The notes: generated by a model from the sequence alone, not told the origin. Positions 26,552 to 38,054 are shown, counted from the first letter of the stretch. The stretch: 64,000 bases of DNA from DATFWC01 sp963777755 (GCA_963777755.1 CAVZSC010000017.1:1-64000); one strand, 5' to 3'. Translations and numbers: made by a program.

Positions 26552-28240
26552 TCAGTGGGGGCCTGCGACTTCCCGCGCCGCCTTGAATCCCGCCACGAAG
26601 CGCGCCAGCGTGTTCGACGTGACGCCACGCGGCAGCATCACCTCGACGATGGAGAATGCGCCGCGCCGCGCCACCGCCCGCTCGAGCGCGGCGGCGAGTT
26701 CGGCCCGCGTCCGCACCCGCTCCCCGTTGCCCCCGAGCGAGGGCGCGATGGCCGCGAAATTCCAATCGTCGAGATCGTTGAAGGCGGATTCCGGCTGGAA
26801 CGCGCGCAGCATTTCCCAGCTCGCATTGTTGAACAGGACGACGATCGGGTCGAGCTTGTAGCGCCGGCAGTTGCCGAGCTCCCAGCCGGTCATCTGGAAG
26901 GCCCCGTCGCCAACCAGAATGAGGGGCCGCGCCCCGGTGGTCGCCGCCACGCCGATGCCGGCCGGAACGCCGAACCCCATGCCGGCGTAGTAGCCGGGCG
27001 CGGCCAGCGCGGAGTTCTCGATCTCCATGGCGGTGAACAGGCAGTCGCCGACGTCCGACGTCATGGGCAGCGCGCCATGCCGGTCGAATAGGTCGTTGAT
27101 CCCGCAGGCGATGTCGGAGGGCGCAATCGGCGCACTGTCCGCGACCAGGCCGCGCGCATAGGCGGTCATCGGAGCAGCGCGTTTGCCGCCGTTGTGGCGC
27201 ATCGGCCGGGCGCGCACGTTGAGTGCATCGACCAGATCCTCGAGCGGCAGGTCCGGATAGAGATGATGTCCGATCCGCACGCTGCGGCCAATCGCCAGGA
27301 TGGTGCCGCGCGGATCGAGCTTGCGATGCGACAATGCGAAATTGGTGTCTGAGAGGATGACCCCGAGCAGCAACAGCACGTCCGCCCGCTCGACCAGCCG
27401 GGTGACCGCGGGGTCGCCGGCGGCGCCCAGATAGGTGCCGCTGAGCACATCGGACGCGTTGCCCAGGAGGCCCCGTCCCATGAAGGTGGTCACGACCGGC
27501 AGGGCGAGCTTGCGAGCAAGCTTCGCCACCCGTTCCTCCAGGCCGTAGCGCCGGATCTCCACGTCGACGATGATCGCCGCCGACTTCGCCTTGGCCAGCC
27601 GCTCGAGGATCTCCTCGGCGCACTCGGCGAGCGCCGCCGGATCGGCGGCGCGGCGCGGCAGCAGCGGCACCGGCGCGGTCGCGGCGTCCACCATGTCGCG
27701 CGGCATCTCGATATAGACCGGCAGCGACAGCTCGCGGGCGCTGCGCAGGCAGCGCGCGATCTCCCCTGGCGCCGTGGCCGGATCGGTGAGGATCGCCTGA
27801 TCGCAGGTGATCTCCCGGAACACCGCGAGCTGCGAATCGACCGCGCGCGCCTGGTGGTGCAGGAGGAGGCCGCTCGCGCGCTCGCGCGCGCCCGGCGCGC
27901 CGGCGACGACCACCACCGGCGAGCGCTCCGCATAGGCTCCGGCAACCGCGTTGACGAGGTTGAAGGCCCCTGCCCCGTAGGTGACGACGGCAACGCCGAG
28001 CCCGCAATTGTAGCGCGCCGCCCCATCGGCGGCGAAGCCGATGCCGGGCTCGTGGCTGAGGGTGTAATGGGGCAGTATCCCGCTGTCCTCGATCGCCTTG
28101 AACAAGGGCAGCACGAAATCGCCCGGAATGCCGAAGATTTCACGCGCTCCGTGATCCTTCAGCCCGGCGAGCAGCGCGGTGGCGAGCGTCGGCTTCGCCG
28201 CTCGTGGTGCCCGGGTGGACGACTTGCGCGGTGTCTTCAT
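26552..28240 (-). CDS. ipdC: Indolepyruvate/phenylpyruvate decarboxylase (ThDP enzyme)
   Basis: 562 residues with all three domains of ThDP decarboxylases: N-terminal Pyr domain (EIFGIPGDFVLPLFKAIEDSG, LSHEPGIGFAADGAARYN with the catalytic Glu, VTYGAGAFNLVNAVAGAYAE), central domain, and PP domain with the ThDP/Mg motif GDGAFQMTGWELGNCRRYKLDPIVVLFNN. From memory it follows the Azospirillum phenylpyruvate decarboxylase closely throughout (LLHHQAR, TSDVGDCLFTAMEI, APGYYAGMGFGVPAGIG, FQPESAFNDLDDW). The reaction turns indole-3-pyruvate or phenylpyruvate into the aldehyde, a step to indole-3-acetic or phenylacetic acid. Last gene of a three-gene operon. An N-terminal basic extension (MKTPRKSSTRAPRAAK) is unusual. 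Confidence 0.9.
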   Translation of the reverse strand: MKTPRKSSTRAPRAAKPTLATALLAGLKDHGAREIFGIPGDFVLPLFKAIEDSGILPHYTLSHEPGIGFAADGAARYNCGLGVAVVTYGAGAFNLVNAVAGAYAERSPVVVVAGAPGARERASGLLLHHQARAVDSQLAVFREITCDQAILTDPATAPGEIARCLRSARELSLPVYIEMPRDMVDAATAPVPLLPRRAADPAALAECAEEILERLAKAKSAAIIVDVEIRRYGLEERVAKLARKLALPVVTTFMGRGLLGNASDVLSGTYLGAAGDPAVTRLVERADVLLLLGVILSDTNFALSHRKLDPRGTILAIGRSVRIGHHLYPDLPLEDLVDALNVRARPMRHNGGKRAAPMTAYARGLVADSAPIAPSDIACGINDLFDRHGALPMTSDVGDCLFTAMEIENSALAAPGYYAGMGFGVPAGIGVAATTGARPLILVGDGAFQMTGWELGNCRRYKLDPIVVLFNNASWEMLRAFQPESAFNDLDDWNFAAIAPSLGGNGERVRTRAELAAALERAVARRGAFSIVEVMLPRGVTSNTLARFVAGFKAAREVAGPH

Positions 28241-28280
28241 GGCTCGCGGCGCTCCGGTGACCGAGGCTCTGGACTACGGC

Positions 28281-28763
28281 CTACCAGAGCACGGGTTTCC
28301 ACACCATGAGCGCAAAGATCGCCATGACGGCGGCGAAGGCCGGCCAGCCGAGAGCGAACCAGGTGGCGAACAGCCGATGGTATTGCGCCGAAAGCTTGTC
28401 GTGACGGCTGGCTGCTTCGCGGGCGAGGTCGCGCAGGCGGATCTGGATCCAGACGACCGGCAGCCAGCATGCGCCAGCCAGCAGGTAGAGCGCGATCGAC
28501 AGGACGATCCAGGAGTCCCACAGCGAATAGCCGATGAGCCAGGCGAGTGCCACGCCCGACAGCGGCTGAACGATCACCGCGGTGGCGGTGAAGACCGTGT
28601 CGGCGATGACGACGACGCGGCCGGTCTGCGCGATGAACGCAGGGTCGCCGCTGCGATGCGCCATCCACATGAAGAACGCGATGCCGGCGCCCGTGCCGAA
28701 CAGCACGGCGGCGCCGAACAGATGCACGAGCTTGAGGAGCAGGTGGAGATCGTAGGGGCTCAT
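28281..28763 (-). CDS. DUF2269 family membrane protein
   Basis: 160 residues with four transmembrane helices and the DUF2269 opening LHLLLKLVHLFGAAVLFGTGAGIAFFMWMAHRSGD, followed by VIVQPLSGVALAW and IALYLLAGACWLPVVWIQI. Function unknown. It sits 27 bases after the SDR-DoxX gene and 40 bases before ipdC, so the three are probably co-transcribed; DUF2269 and DoxX-like proteins often occur together. Confidence 0.88.
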   Translation of the reverse strand: MSPYDLHLLLKLVHLFGAAVLFGTGAGIAFFMWMAHRSGDPAFIAQTGRVVVIADTVFTATAVIVQPLSGVALAWLIGYSLWDSWIVLSIALYLLAGACWLPVVWIQIRLRDLAREAASRHDKLSAQYHRLFATWFALGWPAFAAVMAIFALMVWKPVLW

Positions 28764-28790
28764 GCGTGTTGACCCTCGCAGCTCGCGCCC

Positions 28791-30089
28791 TCATCGCTCG
28801 TCGATGACCGCCAAGGCGAAAGCCATGAGAAACATCACCGGCGCGGTCTTGGTCAGGCGGCCGAGCGGGTCGGCCCACAGCATCGGGTCCAGCAGCGTTG
28901 CGATAATCAGGTAGCCGACCGTCAGGGCCAGCATGATGACGAGCGTGAGCGGCGCCCAGCGCCGCACCAGCAGCGCGAGGCCGAGCACGATGTCGAGTAG
29001 CGCCCCGCCGACGATGACGCCGGCGCTCGCCCAGGACGGCAGCCCGGCGGGAGCGAGCAGCGCCATCCCTTCCGCCCAGCCGGGGCCGAGCGAAACAAGG
29101 CCTGTCACGAGGAACAGGGCGGACAGGCAGGCAATGGCGGCAGGCTTGAGGAAATAGAGGCGCGCGAACCAGCGCTCCTGCACGGTCGAAGGCCGCGCCG
29201 CGAGGATGTCGGCGAGGCTCTGTGGCCGGATGCCGGTCGCCTGGATCCAGGTGCCCGGATCGCCGCGCGGGGCCGCGGCGAGTTGTGCAAAGGCGGTCGA
29301 GCGCGCCGGGCTGCGCCAGCCGAGATAGGCCAGGGTATCGGCGGCCTGCGAGACCAGGCGCGCTATGGGCTGCGGCACGGTCGAGATCGGTTGCGGCGCG
29401 AAACCGAGCCAGCGGCGCTGCTCGGCGACGATGTGGCCGAGCGGGACCATGTCCGGATGCACGAGCTCGAAGATGCCACGCGCCTGCAGGCCGGCACCGA
29501 GCGCCCACGCCGCCGTCTCGGCGACGTCGTCGGCGCTCACGACCTGGACTTCGCTCTCGGCGCCGATGAGCGGCGTGCGCCAGGGAAGCCCGGCGAGGCC
29601 GCGCAGCATGGCGGTCGCCCCGTAGACGCCCGCGGCCAGCACGACGCCTGGACGCAGGATGAGCGCATCGAGCCCGCTTTCGGCCAGGCGGGCATCGGCC
29701 TCGGCCTTGGTGGTGGCGAATTCGCTCGGTCCCGCGGCGTTGACGCCGATCGCCGAGACGTGGACGACGCGCCTCACCCCGGCCTGCGTACAGGCCGCGA
29801 ACATCGCCAGCGGCGCCGCGACGTGGATGCGTTGCAGGTCGTCGCGCAGGCTGTGCTGGAAGGCCCCGACGCAGTTCACCACCGCGTCGATGCCGGCAAG
29901 CAGCGGCATCCATTGCTCGGACGTGACGAGGGCATGGAAGTCGGCCACGACCCACTGCGCGTAGGGGAAGCGCCGGCGCGCCGACGCGATGCTGCGCCCC
30001 GCGCCGATGAGCTCATGGCCATCCCGATGCAATCGCGCCAGGACGGCCGAGCCGATCAGGCCATACGCTCCGGTCACCAGGACGCGCAC
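28791..30089 (-). CDS. SDR/epimerase-like protein fused to a DoxX-like membrane domain
   Basis: About 432 residues from a GTG at 30089 with AGAGG upstream; the frame is open to 30137. The N-terminal ~290 residues are an NAD(P)-binding extended SDR (VRVLVTGAYGLIGSAVLARLHRDGHELIGAGR, VNCVGAFQ, RVVHVSAIG, LRPGVVLAAGVYG). The C-terminal ~130 residues contain four transmembrane helices of the DoxX type (FLKPAAIACLSALFLVTGLVSLGPGWAEG...GGALLDIVLGLALLVRRW). The fusion points to a membrane-bound NAD(P)-dependent enzyme; substrate unknown. First gene of the operon with DUF2269 and ipdC. Confidence 0.87.
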   Translation of the reverse strand: MRVLVTGAYGLIGSAVLARLHRDGHELIGAGRSIASARRRFPYAQWVVADFHALVTSEQWMPLLAGIDAVVNCVGAFQHSLRDDLQRIHVAAPLAMFAACTQAGVRRVVHVSAIGVNAAGPSEFATTKAEADARLAESGLDALILRPGVVLAAGVYGATAMLRGLAGLPWRTPLIGAESEVQVVSADDVAETAAWALGAGLQARGIFELVHPDMVPLGHIVAEQRRWLGFAPQPISTVPQPIARLVSQAADTLAYLGWRSPARSTAFAQLAAAPRGDPGTWIQATGIRPQSLADILAARPSTVQERWFARLYFLKPAAIACLSALFLVTGLVSLGPGWAEGMALLAPAGLPSWASAGVIVGGALLDIVLGLALLVRRWAPLTLVIMLALTVGYLIIATLLDPMLWADPLGRLTKTAPVMFLMAFALAVIDER

Positions 30090-30183
30090 CGCATCACCTC
30101 TCAGCTCGTGCATTTCGAGGTTGTGACAAGGCGTCAATCATTCTAGGTTGCACACCGTTCTGACTGCTATCGGGGAGGCATTT

Positions 30184-30948
30184 ATGCCACAGATCATTGC
30201 CCGACTGCTCATCGCCATATGCCTCGTGGTTGGTGCCGGACACGCGAGCCACGCCTTTGAGATTCGACAATGCGAACCCCAGCAAATGTCCGATGTTCTG
30301 GTCGCCGCCACTTTCATCGACCAGAACCTGACCACGATGGTCGGGCGGATGAGCTTCCTGGAGGATCGGCAGCGGAAGGAAATCACGCGCAAATGGCCGC
30401 GCCTGACATTGCGCTGCCGCGAGCGGGGGGCATGCCGGATAACCGGGGTCCAGGGCTTTGCTCACGGCGGCCTGGGCAATGCCGTCAACGTCTGTCACGC
30501 CACGATGGTCGATATTGGCGCCACCCTGTGCAACCTGATCGAGACCATCGTGCACGAATCGGGTCACGCGCACGGGTTTCCCTCCCTCCCCGGCCACAAC
30601 AATCCGACCCCCGCCATCCAGGCCAGCGATGTGATATTTCGCATGGGAGCCACCGCGTTCGACGTCTGTTCGGAGGCCGTCACCGCGGGCACGTTCGCCA
30701 ATCGTGCGCTGCAGGGGTTTCCGCGGGTGGGGCTCGGCGGCGCCTGCAACCGCGACCCCGACTGTCAATCCTCGAATTGCCGCGACGGACACTGCATCTG
30801 CGTCCAGGACAGCGACTGCGGGTCGGGCCGGATTTGTGAGCGCCTGGGCAGGAACACGTGCCTGTCCTCCCGGCTGGCGAACGGGGCGAGCTGTCAGCGC
30901 GACCGCCAGTGCACCTCCGGCCGCTGCCGGCGCGACCGGTGCTCGTAA
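30184..30948 (+). CDS. Putative secreted zinc metallopeptidase with Cys-rich C-terminus
   Basis: 254 residues from ATG 30184 (GGGAGG upstream). Signal peptide at 1-24 (ARLLIAICLVVGAGHASHA). Residues 124-128 form an HExxH zinc site within IETIVHESGHAHGF; the metzincin third histidine spacing is not met, so it may be an M35/aspzincin-like or other gluzincin-type enzyme. The last ~80 residues hold tightly spaced cysteines in repeats (CNRDPDCQSSNCRDGHCICVQDSDCGSG, CQRDRQCTSGRCRRDRC), a disulfide-rich module like those of animal Dickkopf-type or plant knottin proteins and of predatory bacteria's surface proteins. Probably exported and stabilised by disulfides. Confidence 0.7.
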   Translation: MPQIIARLLIAICLVVGAGHASHAFEIRQCEPQQMSDVLVAATFIDQNLTTMVGRMSFLEDRQRKEITRKWPRLTLRCRERGACRITGVQGFAHGGLGNAVNVCHATMVDIGATLCNLIETIVHESGHAHGFPSLPGHNNPTPAIQASDVIFRMGATAFDVCSEAVTAGTFANRALQGFPRVGLGGACNRDPDCQSSNCRDGHCICVQDSDCGSGRICERLGRNTCLSSRLANGASCQRDRQCTSGRCRRDRCS

Positions 30949-30955
30949 CGAGACG

Positions 30956-31561
30956 TCACCGCGGGCGCGACGCGTCTTTCGCCGGCGGCAAGACCTCGTC
31001 GTACAAATCCTGGAGCCCGCAGCGGAAGCCGAATTCCGGGAGCAATAGAAGATCGGTGGGGCCGGTCAGGATGCTGGCCGACCAGTTTGCGTCGACACGC
31101 AGATCGACGCGCACATGGTACCGGCTCTGTTCGATGACGAGAACGCAGCTACAGCTTGGATGGCGCTTGTAGATCTCGCGCTTGCCCTCGACCGTCGCGC
31201 GGTCGCTGTCCGAGACGACTTCGGCGGCCAGATAGAAGCGATCGGCGTAGCGCGGATCGCCGCCCGGCCCGCCGTCGATCACCACAACGTCCGGCTCGGG
31301 ATCGTAATGCGCCGCCACGGAGCCGAGATTCAATCCGACCCGCTGGAAAGCCCGTAGCGTCGAACGGTTCGCCTTGAGGGCGCGGTTGAGAAGCTGCTCG
31401 AGGTTGCTGGCGATGCGCTGGTGGTCTCGCGTCGCCGGCGCCATCATCACGGGAACACCATCGATGAGCTCCCAGCGCTCCTCGCCGGGACGTGACTCGA
31501 TCCATGCGCGGAACGCTTCGATCGACAAAGGAGGCGGAATTCGTTGCGCGGCCTCTGCCAT
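30956..31561 (-). CDS. Uma2 family endonuclease-like protein (DUF820)
   Basis: 201 residues. Uma2/DUF820 PD-(D/E)XK-like fold: RWELIDGVPVMMAPATRDHQRIASNLEQLL, EPDVVVIDG, YLAAEVVSDSD (conserved acidic residue before the strand), KREIYKRHPSCSCVLVIEQSRYHVRV. Family members are frequent in cyanobacteria and some proteobacteria; true substrates are unknown. Convergent with the metallopeptidase gene, 7 bases between stops. Confidence 0.87.
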   Translation of the reverse strand: MAEAAQRIPPPLSIEAFRAWIESRPGEERWELIDGVPVMMAPATRDHQRIASNLEQLLNRALKANRSTLRAFQRVGLNLGSVAAHYDPEPDVVVIDGGPGGDPRYADRFYLAAEVVSDSDRATVEGKREIYKRHPSCSCVLVIEQSRYHVRVDLRVDANWSASILTGPTDLLLLPEFGFRCGLQDLYDEVLPPAKDASRPR

Positions 31562-31686
31562 GTCGTGCTCCTGCTGCCCGCTATGGCAGACATTCTATAC
31601 CTCTTCGGGCACCCACGACACGCGCAGGCGCGGGCAAGAATGTCACCCCCATGCCGGCGAAGGGACGGACCGGACGGCCGAAGCTT

Positions 31687-32178
31687 CTAGAATGGGATCT
31701 CGTCGTCCATGTCGTCGCGGCGGCCGCCGGCGCCCGCCCCGGCCATGGCCGGCTTGCGCTCGCGCGTGGTCGGCCCGGCCGAGCCGAAATCGGCCATGCT
31801 GCTGTCCTGCTCGGCGCCACCGCCTGCGGCACGGCCATCGAGCATGGTGAGGACGCCGTTGAACTGCAGCACGACCTCGGTCGAATAGCGCTCGATGTTC
31901 TGCTGATCGGTCCATTTGCGCGTCTGCAACTGGCCCTCGAGGTACACCTTCGCGCCCTTCTTCAAGTATTGCTCGGCGATCCGGCACAGGTTCTCGTTGA
32001 AGATGACGACCCGGTGCCATTCGGTCTTCTCGCGCCGCTCGCCGGTCGCCTTGTCGCGCCAGTTCTCCGACGTCGCGACCCGCAAATTCGCGATCGGGCG
32101 GCCATCCTGGGTGCGCCGGATTTCCGGGTCGGCGCCGAGATTGCCGATCAAAATTACCTTGTTCACCGAGCCCGCCAT
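31687..32178 (-). CDS. ssb: Single-stranded DNA-binding protein
   Basis: 163 residues. OB-fold (1-110): MAGSVNKVILIGNLGADPEIRRTQDGRPIANLRVATSENWRDKATGERREKTEWHRVVIFNENLCRIAEQYLKKGAKVYLEGQLQTRKW. A flexible Gly-rich linker leads to the acidic tip DMDDEIPF that recruits repair and replication partners. A LexA box lies 122 bases upstream, as for other alphaproteobacterial ssb genes, in the region shared with the divergent coiled-coil gene. Confidence 0.97.
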   Translation of the reverse strand: MAGSVNKVILIGNLGADPEIRRTQDGRPIANLRVATSENWRDKATGERREKTEWHRVVIFNENLCRIAEQYLKKGAKVYLEGQLQTRKWTDQQNIERYSTEVVLQFNGVLTMLDGRAAGGGAEQDSSMADFGSAGPTTRERKPAMAGAGAGGRRDDMDDEIPF

Positions 32179-32500
32179 GACACTCTCCCGTTCGATCGTC
32201 CGCGCACCCTACGCCCAAGCCGAACCGCAAGTCGCCGCCCTCGTCCCCAATATGGGAATTGTCCACAATAACCACAGCGGCCAACGCATTTGGAATTTTG
32301 TTCTTGATTTGTTCTAGCACGGTGAACGGTTTATTGCAAGGCCGCTGGGACCCCCCTTGTAGTGCCCCGCTCCAGCCGTCCCCGGACGCGAATCAGATAA
32401 CAGTCGAAGCAATGACTGTAATTGTCCACAAGTTTCATTGCGGCCTGCGGTTGTCGCACGCCCACAAAGACCTAAGCTCGGACGGGGGGATTCTTGCGCC
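32179..32500. promoter_or_regulatory. ssb / coiled-coil divergent control region with DnaA-like boxes
   Basis: About 320 bases. Besides the LexA box at 32300, the 12-mer AATTGTCCACAA occurs twice in the same orientation (32257-32268 and 32420-32431). TTGTCCACA within it differs by one base from the DnaA box TTATCCACA. A perfect TTATCCACA lies 2.5 kb away before uvrA (34965). A DnaA link is an inference from this similarity. Confidence 0.45.
32300..32314. promoter_or_regulatory. LexA (SOS) box upstream of ssb
   Basis: GTTCTTGATTTGTTC, an exact GTTC-N7-GTTC alphaproteobacterial LexA site, 122 bases before ssb and 187 before the coiled-coil gene. The surrounding 22 bases also occur at 14949-14970. 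Confidence 0.8.
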
Positions 32501-33988
32501 ATGACCAAGCTCTCGCAATTGCTTGCGCAGAACGGGCCCACCTCCGTGCGCGAACGGAGCGCTGCTGACTTGACCGGCCTACCACCATCCTCGGACGGGA
32601 CGATCGACACCGATCCGGTCGAGGCGGAAAGCGATGGCGAAGCGAGCACACGGCTCGGCGAAGAATGCGAGGCGTTGCGCAACCTCATCGTCGCCGCCGG
32701 TTGCAAGGTCAACGAGCTCGAGGAAACCAAGCAGGCCTTCATCGATATCGTCGACCCGGCCAACGAGGCGCTACGCGCGCTTGAGCACGAAAAAACCCGC
32801 AACATCAGCTTGACCCGCAAGCTCGGGCAGTTGGGCGCCAGCCACGATGCGTTGCATGCCGCGCTCGACGAGACCGAGAAGAAGGCCCGGGCCGGTGCGA
32901 ACGAGAAGGAGCAGATAAAGCTCGCGTTGGAATCCGAGCAGCGCGCCGTGCGCGAGCTCATGGCGGTCAAGGCCGAGCTGACCAATGACGTGGCCGTCGT
33001 TCGCGCCATGGTCGCCACCCTCGAGCATCAGGTGGCGGAACAGTCCGCCCGCGCCAAAGCCCTGACCGAGGAAAGCCAGAGGTTCCGCAGCCGGGCGCTC
33101 GAGGCGGAAACCAAGGTGAACGGCCTCGAGCCCGAGCTCTCGGCGACGCGCGAAAGCCTCGCCATCGTGCAAGGCGAGAACCAGTCCCTGCAGAAATCGC
33201 TCGCTCAGGCGGCGAGCGACGTTTCCCAGTTTGCCAAGCGCATTACCGACGTCGAAACCGCATTGACCGTGGCGACGGAGCGCATTCAGCAGCTGGAGAC
33301 GACGCTGCTGGGGGTCGAGAACGACCGCAACCGGCTGCTCACCGAAGTGAACGAGCTGACCGAGCGCCAGCGCAACGCCCACACCAGGCTGCAGGGCCAG
33401 TTCGAGGCCTTGCAGGCACGCGCCGCCATGGCGGAAAAGCTGCTCGGCAACACCCGCCAGCTGCTCGCCACACGCAGCGAGGAAGCCAGATCGTCCAGCC
33501 GGCAGGTCGCGGACGTGAAGCGCGAGCGCGAGGGAGTCGAGGCGAGGCTGCGCGAGATCGAAGCCTCGGTGCGCGCCCACGAGAGCCATATCAGGGAGCT
33601 GGAGCGCACGCGTACCGTGCTGAGCGAACGCAACGCCGCCCTGGTCAACGCACTCAAGTCCCGTGACGCGCAGACGGCCGAAGCCGACGAGCAGAGGCTG
33701 ATGGCGGCGGACCAGATCGCGCGGCTCGAAGACGAAACGAGAATCACCCGGATGGCATTCGAGAAGCGGATCGACGAGCTTCTGTCGCAGCTCGATCACG
33801 AGCGCCTGGAGCGGCAGGTGGTCGAAGGCGCCCTCGATGCGACCCGCAGCGAGCGCGCCCAGCTGCAGCAGGAGCTCTATACGCTACGCCGGGCCATGCG
33901 GCGTGGTGGCCGGCCGCCGGGAGAGCCCGAAACAGACATCCAGACGCGCAGCGCGGACGAGCCCGATCGGAGCGCCAACGCCGCTTAG
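32501..33988 (+). CDS. Long coiled-coil protein, unknown function (filament-like architecture)
   Basis: 495 residues from ATG 32501, with GGGGGGA about ten bases upstream. Residues 1-55 are a non-helical head (MTKLSQLLAQNGPTSVRERS...), ~60-465 an almost unbroken heptad-rich, Glu/Arg/Leu/Ala helix (EECEALRNLIVAAGCKVNELEE ... ERLERQVVEGALDATRSERAQLQQELYTLRRAM), and the last ~30 a disordered tail rich in Pro, Gly, Asp and Arg. No nucleotide site or transmembrane helix. Head-rod-tail is the architecture of crescentin and other bacterial intermediate-filament-like proteins; relation to them is inferred from shape, not homology. It sits between ssb and uvrA, next to an SOS box. Confidence 0.75.
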   Translation: MTKLSQLLAQNGPTSVRERSAADLTGLPPSSDGTIDTDPVEAESDGEASTRLGEECEALRNLIVAAGCKVNELEETKQAFIDIVDPANEALRALEHEKTRNISLTRKLGQLGASHDALHAALDETEKKARAGANEKEQIKLALESEQRAVRELMAVKAELTNDVAVVRAMVATLEHQVAEQSARAKALTEESQRFRSRALEAETKVNGLEPELSATRESLAIVQGENQSLQKSLAQAASDVSQFAKRITDVETALTVATERIQQLETTLLGVENDRNRLLTEVNELTERQRNAHTRLQGQFEALQARAAMAEKLLGNTRQLLATRSEEARSSSRQVADVKREREGVEARLREIEASVRAHESHIRELERTRTVLSERNAALVNALKSRDAQTAEADEQRLMAADQIARLEDETRITRMAFEKRIDELLSQLDHERLERQVVEGALDATRSERAQLQQELYTLRRAMRRGGRPPGEPETDIQTRSADEPDRSANAA

Positions 33989-33996
33989 CAGTTCCT

Positions 33997-34911
33997 CTAC
34001 AACGCCCCCTCCAGGAACCGCAGCACGCGCGGCGCCGCGAAGGCGCCGAAGCTGCCGGCCTCCTCAACCGGGTCGGCCACCCAGAAATGCGTGCCGCCCG
34101 GGATGACCACGGTGCGCACGAAGAAGCCGGCCTGCTTGAGCGTGGTGAGGAATTTTTGCGACTGCGGCTGCGGATCGACGATATCGTCGGCGGTGCCGTA
34201 GACGAGGAGCACGCGCGTCCGGTTCTTGTCGACGGTGGCGTAGCTGAGCGGCGAGGCATCGAAATAGGCGCGGCGGATCAGCATCGGCGACCCGCCGAGG
34301 AATTTCTCGGTGATCTGGTCGCGCGGGCGCGCCACCTGGTCGTGCTCCCACTGCGCCAGCATGTCGTAGACGCCGTAGAAGCCGATCACCGCGTTCACCG
34401 CTGCCGATGCCGCCGCATGCGGATCGCTCTGGTACTCGTTGGAGAACTGCGGCTCGCCGGCGGCGAGCGCCACCAGGGTCGCGAGATGCGCGCCGGCCGA
34501 GTCGCCCATGAGCGCGATGCGGTCGGGATCGACGCCGAGCTCGGCCGCCTTGGCGCGCACGAACTGCACCGCTGCCTTCACGTCGTAGACCGCGGCGGGG
34601 TAGCTCTTGGTGCCGGGCTTCGACAGGCGATAGCTCACGGCGAAGACCGCATAGCCGTTCTTGGCGAGATGCGGCCCCCAGTACTTGTAGATCGCCCGGT
34701 TGCCGGCCTGCCAGCCGCCGCCATGCACCGCCACCAGCACCGGCGCCTTGTCCAGCCCCTTGGGCAGGTACAGGTCGCCCGCGAGGCGTGTGTCCTCGCG
34801 TACCGCGTATTCGATGTCGGTCCGGGTGACGACCTCGTATTCGCGCGCACCCGCCCCGCCGGCAGCGATCAGCCCCGCGAGAGCCACGGCGGTTCCCAGC
34901 CTCCGGCGCAT
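33997..34911 (-). CDS. Exported alpha/beta hydrolase (esterase/lipase, BD-FAE/HSL-like)
   Basis: 304 residues from ATG 34911 (GGGAGG upstream). Signal peptide (LGTAVALAGLIAAGGAGA). Motifs: oxyanion HGGGW, nucleophile serine in IALMGDSAGAHLATLVAL (GxSxG), acid in YGTADDIVDPQ and catalytic His in IPGGTHFWV. VPIEYAVREDTRLAGDLYLPKG-like opening (TDIEYAVRED) is typical of carboxylesterases of the hormone-sensitive-lipase/BD-FAE group. Divergent from uvrA, convergent with the coiled-coil gene (8 bases apart). Confidence 0.9.
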   Translation of the reverse strand: MRRRLGTAVALAGLIAAGGAGAREYEVVTRTDIEYAVREDTRLAGDLYLPKGLDKAPVLVAVHGGGWQAGNRAIYKYWGPHLAKNGYAVFAVSYRLSKPGTKSYPAAVYDVKAAVQFVRAKAAELGVDPDRIALMGDSAGAHLATLVALAAGEPQFSNEYQSDPHAAASAAVNAVIGFYGVYDMLAQWEHDQVARPRDQITEKFLGGSPMLIRRAYFDASPLSYATVDKNRTRVLLVYGTADDIVDPQPQSQKFLTTLKQAGFFVRTVVIPGGTHFWVADPVEEAGSFGAFAAPRVLRFLEGAL

Positions 34912-34964
34912 GTCGTCCTCCCCATGCCGCATTCGTGGCGTCATGATCGCACCCCGCGGCTGTG

Positions 34965-34973
34965 TTATCCACA
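34965..34973 (+). promoter_or_regulatory. DnaA box consensus
   Basis: TTATCCACA, an exact DnaA-box match, lies 75 bases upstream of uvrA. A single box can occur by chance in 64 kb (expected roughly 0.1-0.5 for both strands), so functional meaning is uncertain. Confidence 0.35.
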
Positions 34974-35024
34974 GCCGTCTCCCGCAAGCCCGCTCCGCCG
35001 CTTTGGGGCTGGCGAAAACCTCCC

Positions 35025-35039
35025 GTTCTCACTACGTTC
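35025..35039. promoter_or_regulatory. LexA (SOS) box upstream of uvrA
   Basis: GTTCTCACTACGTTC fits GTTC-N7-GTTC exactly and ends 9 bases before the uvrA ATG, a position where bound LexA would block transcription or initiation. Confidence 0.85.
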
Positions 35040-35048
35040 ACCCGACGC

Positions 35049-38054
<3,006 letters not shown>

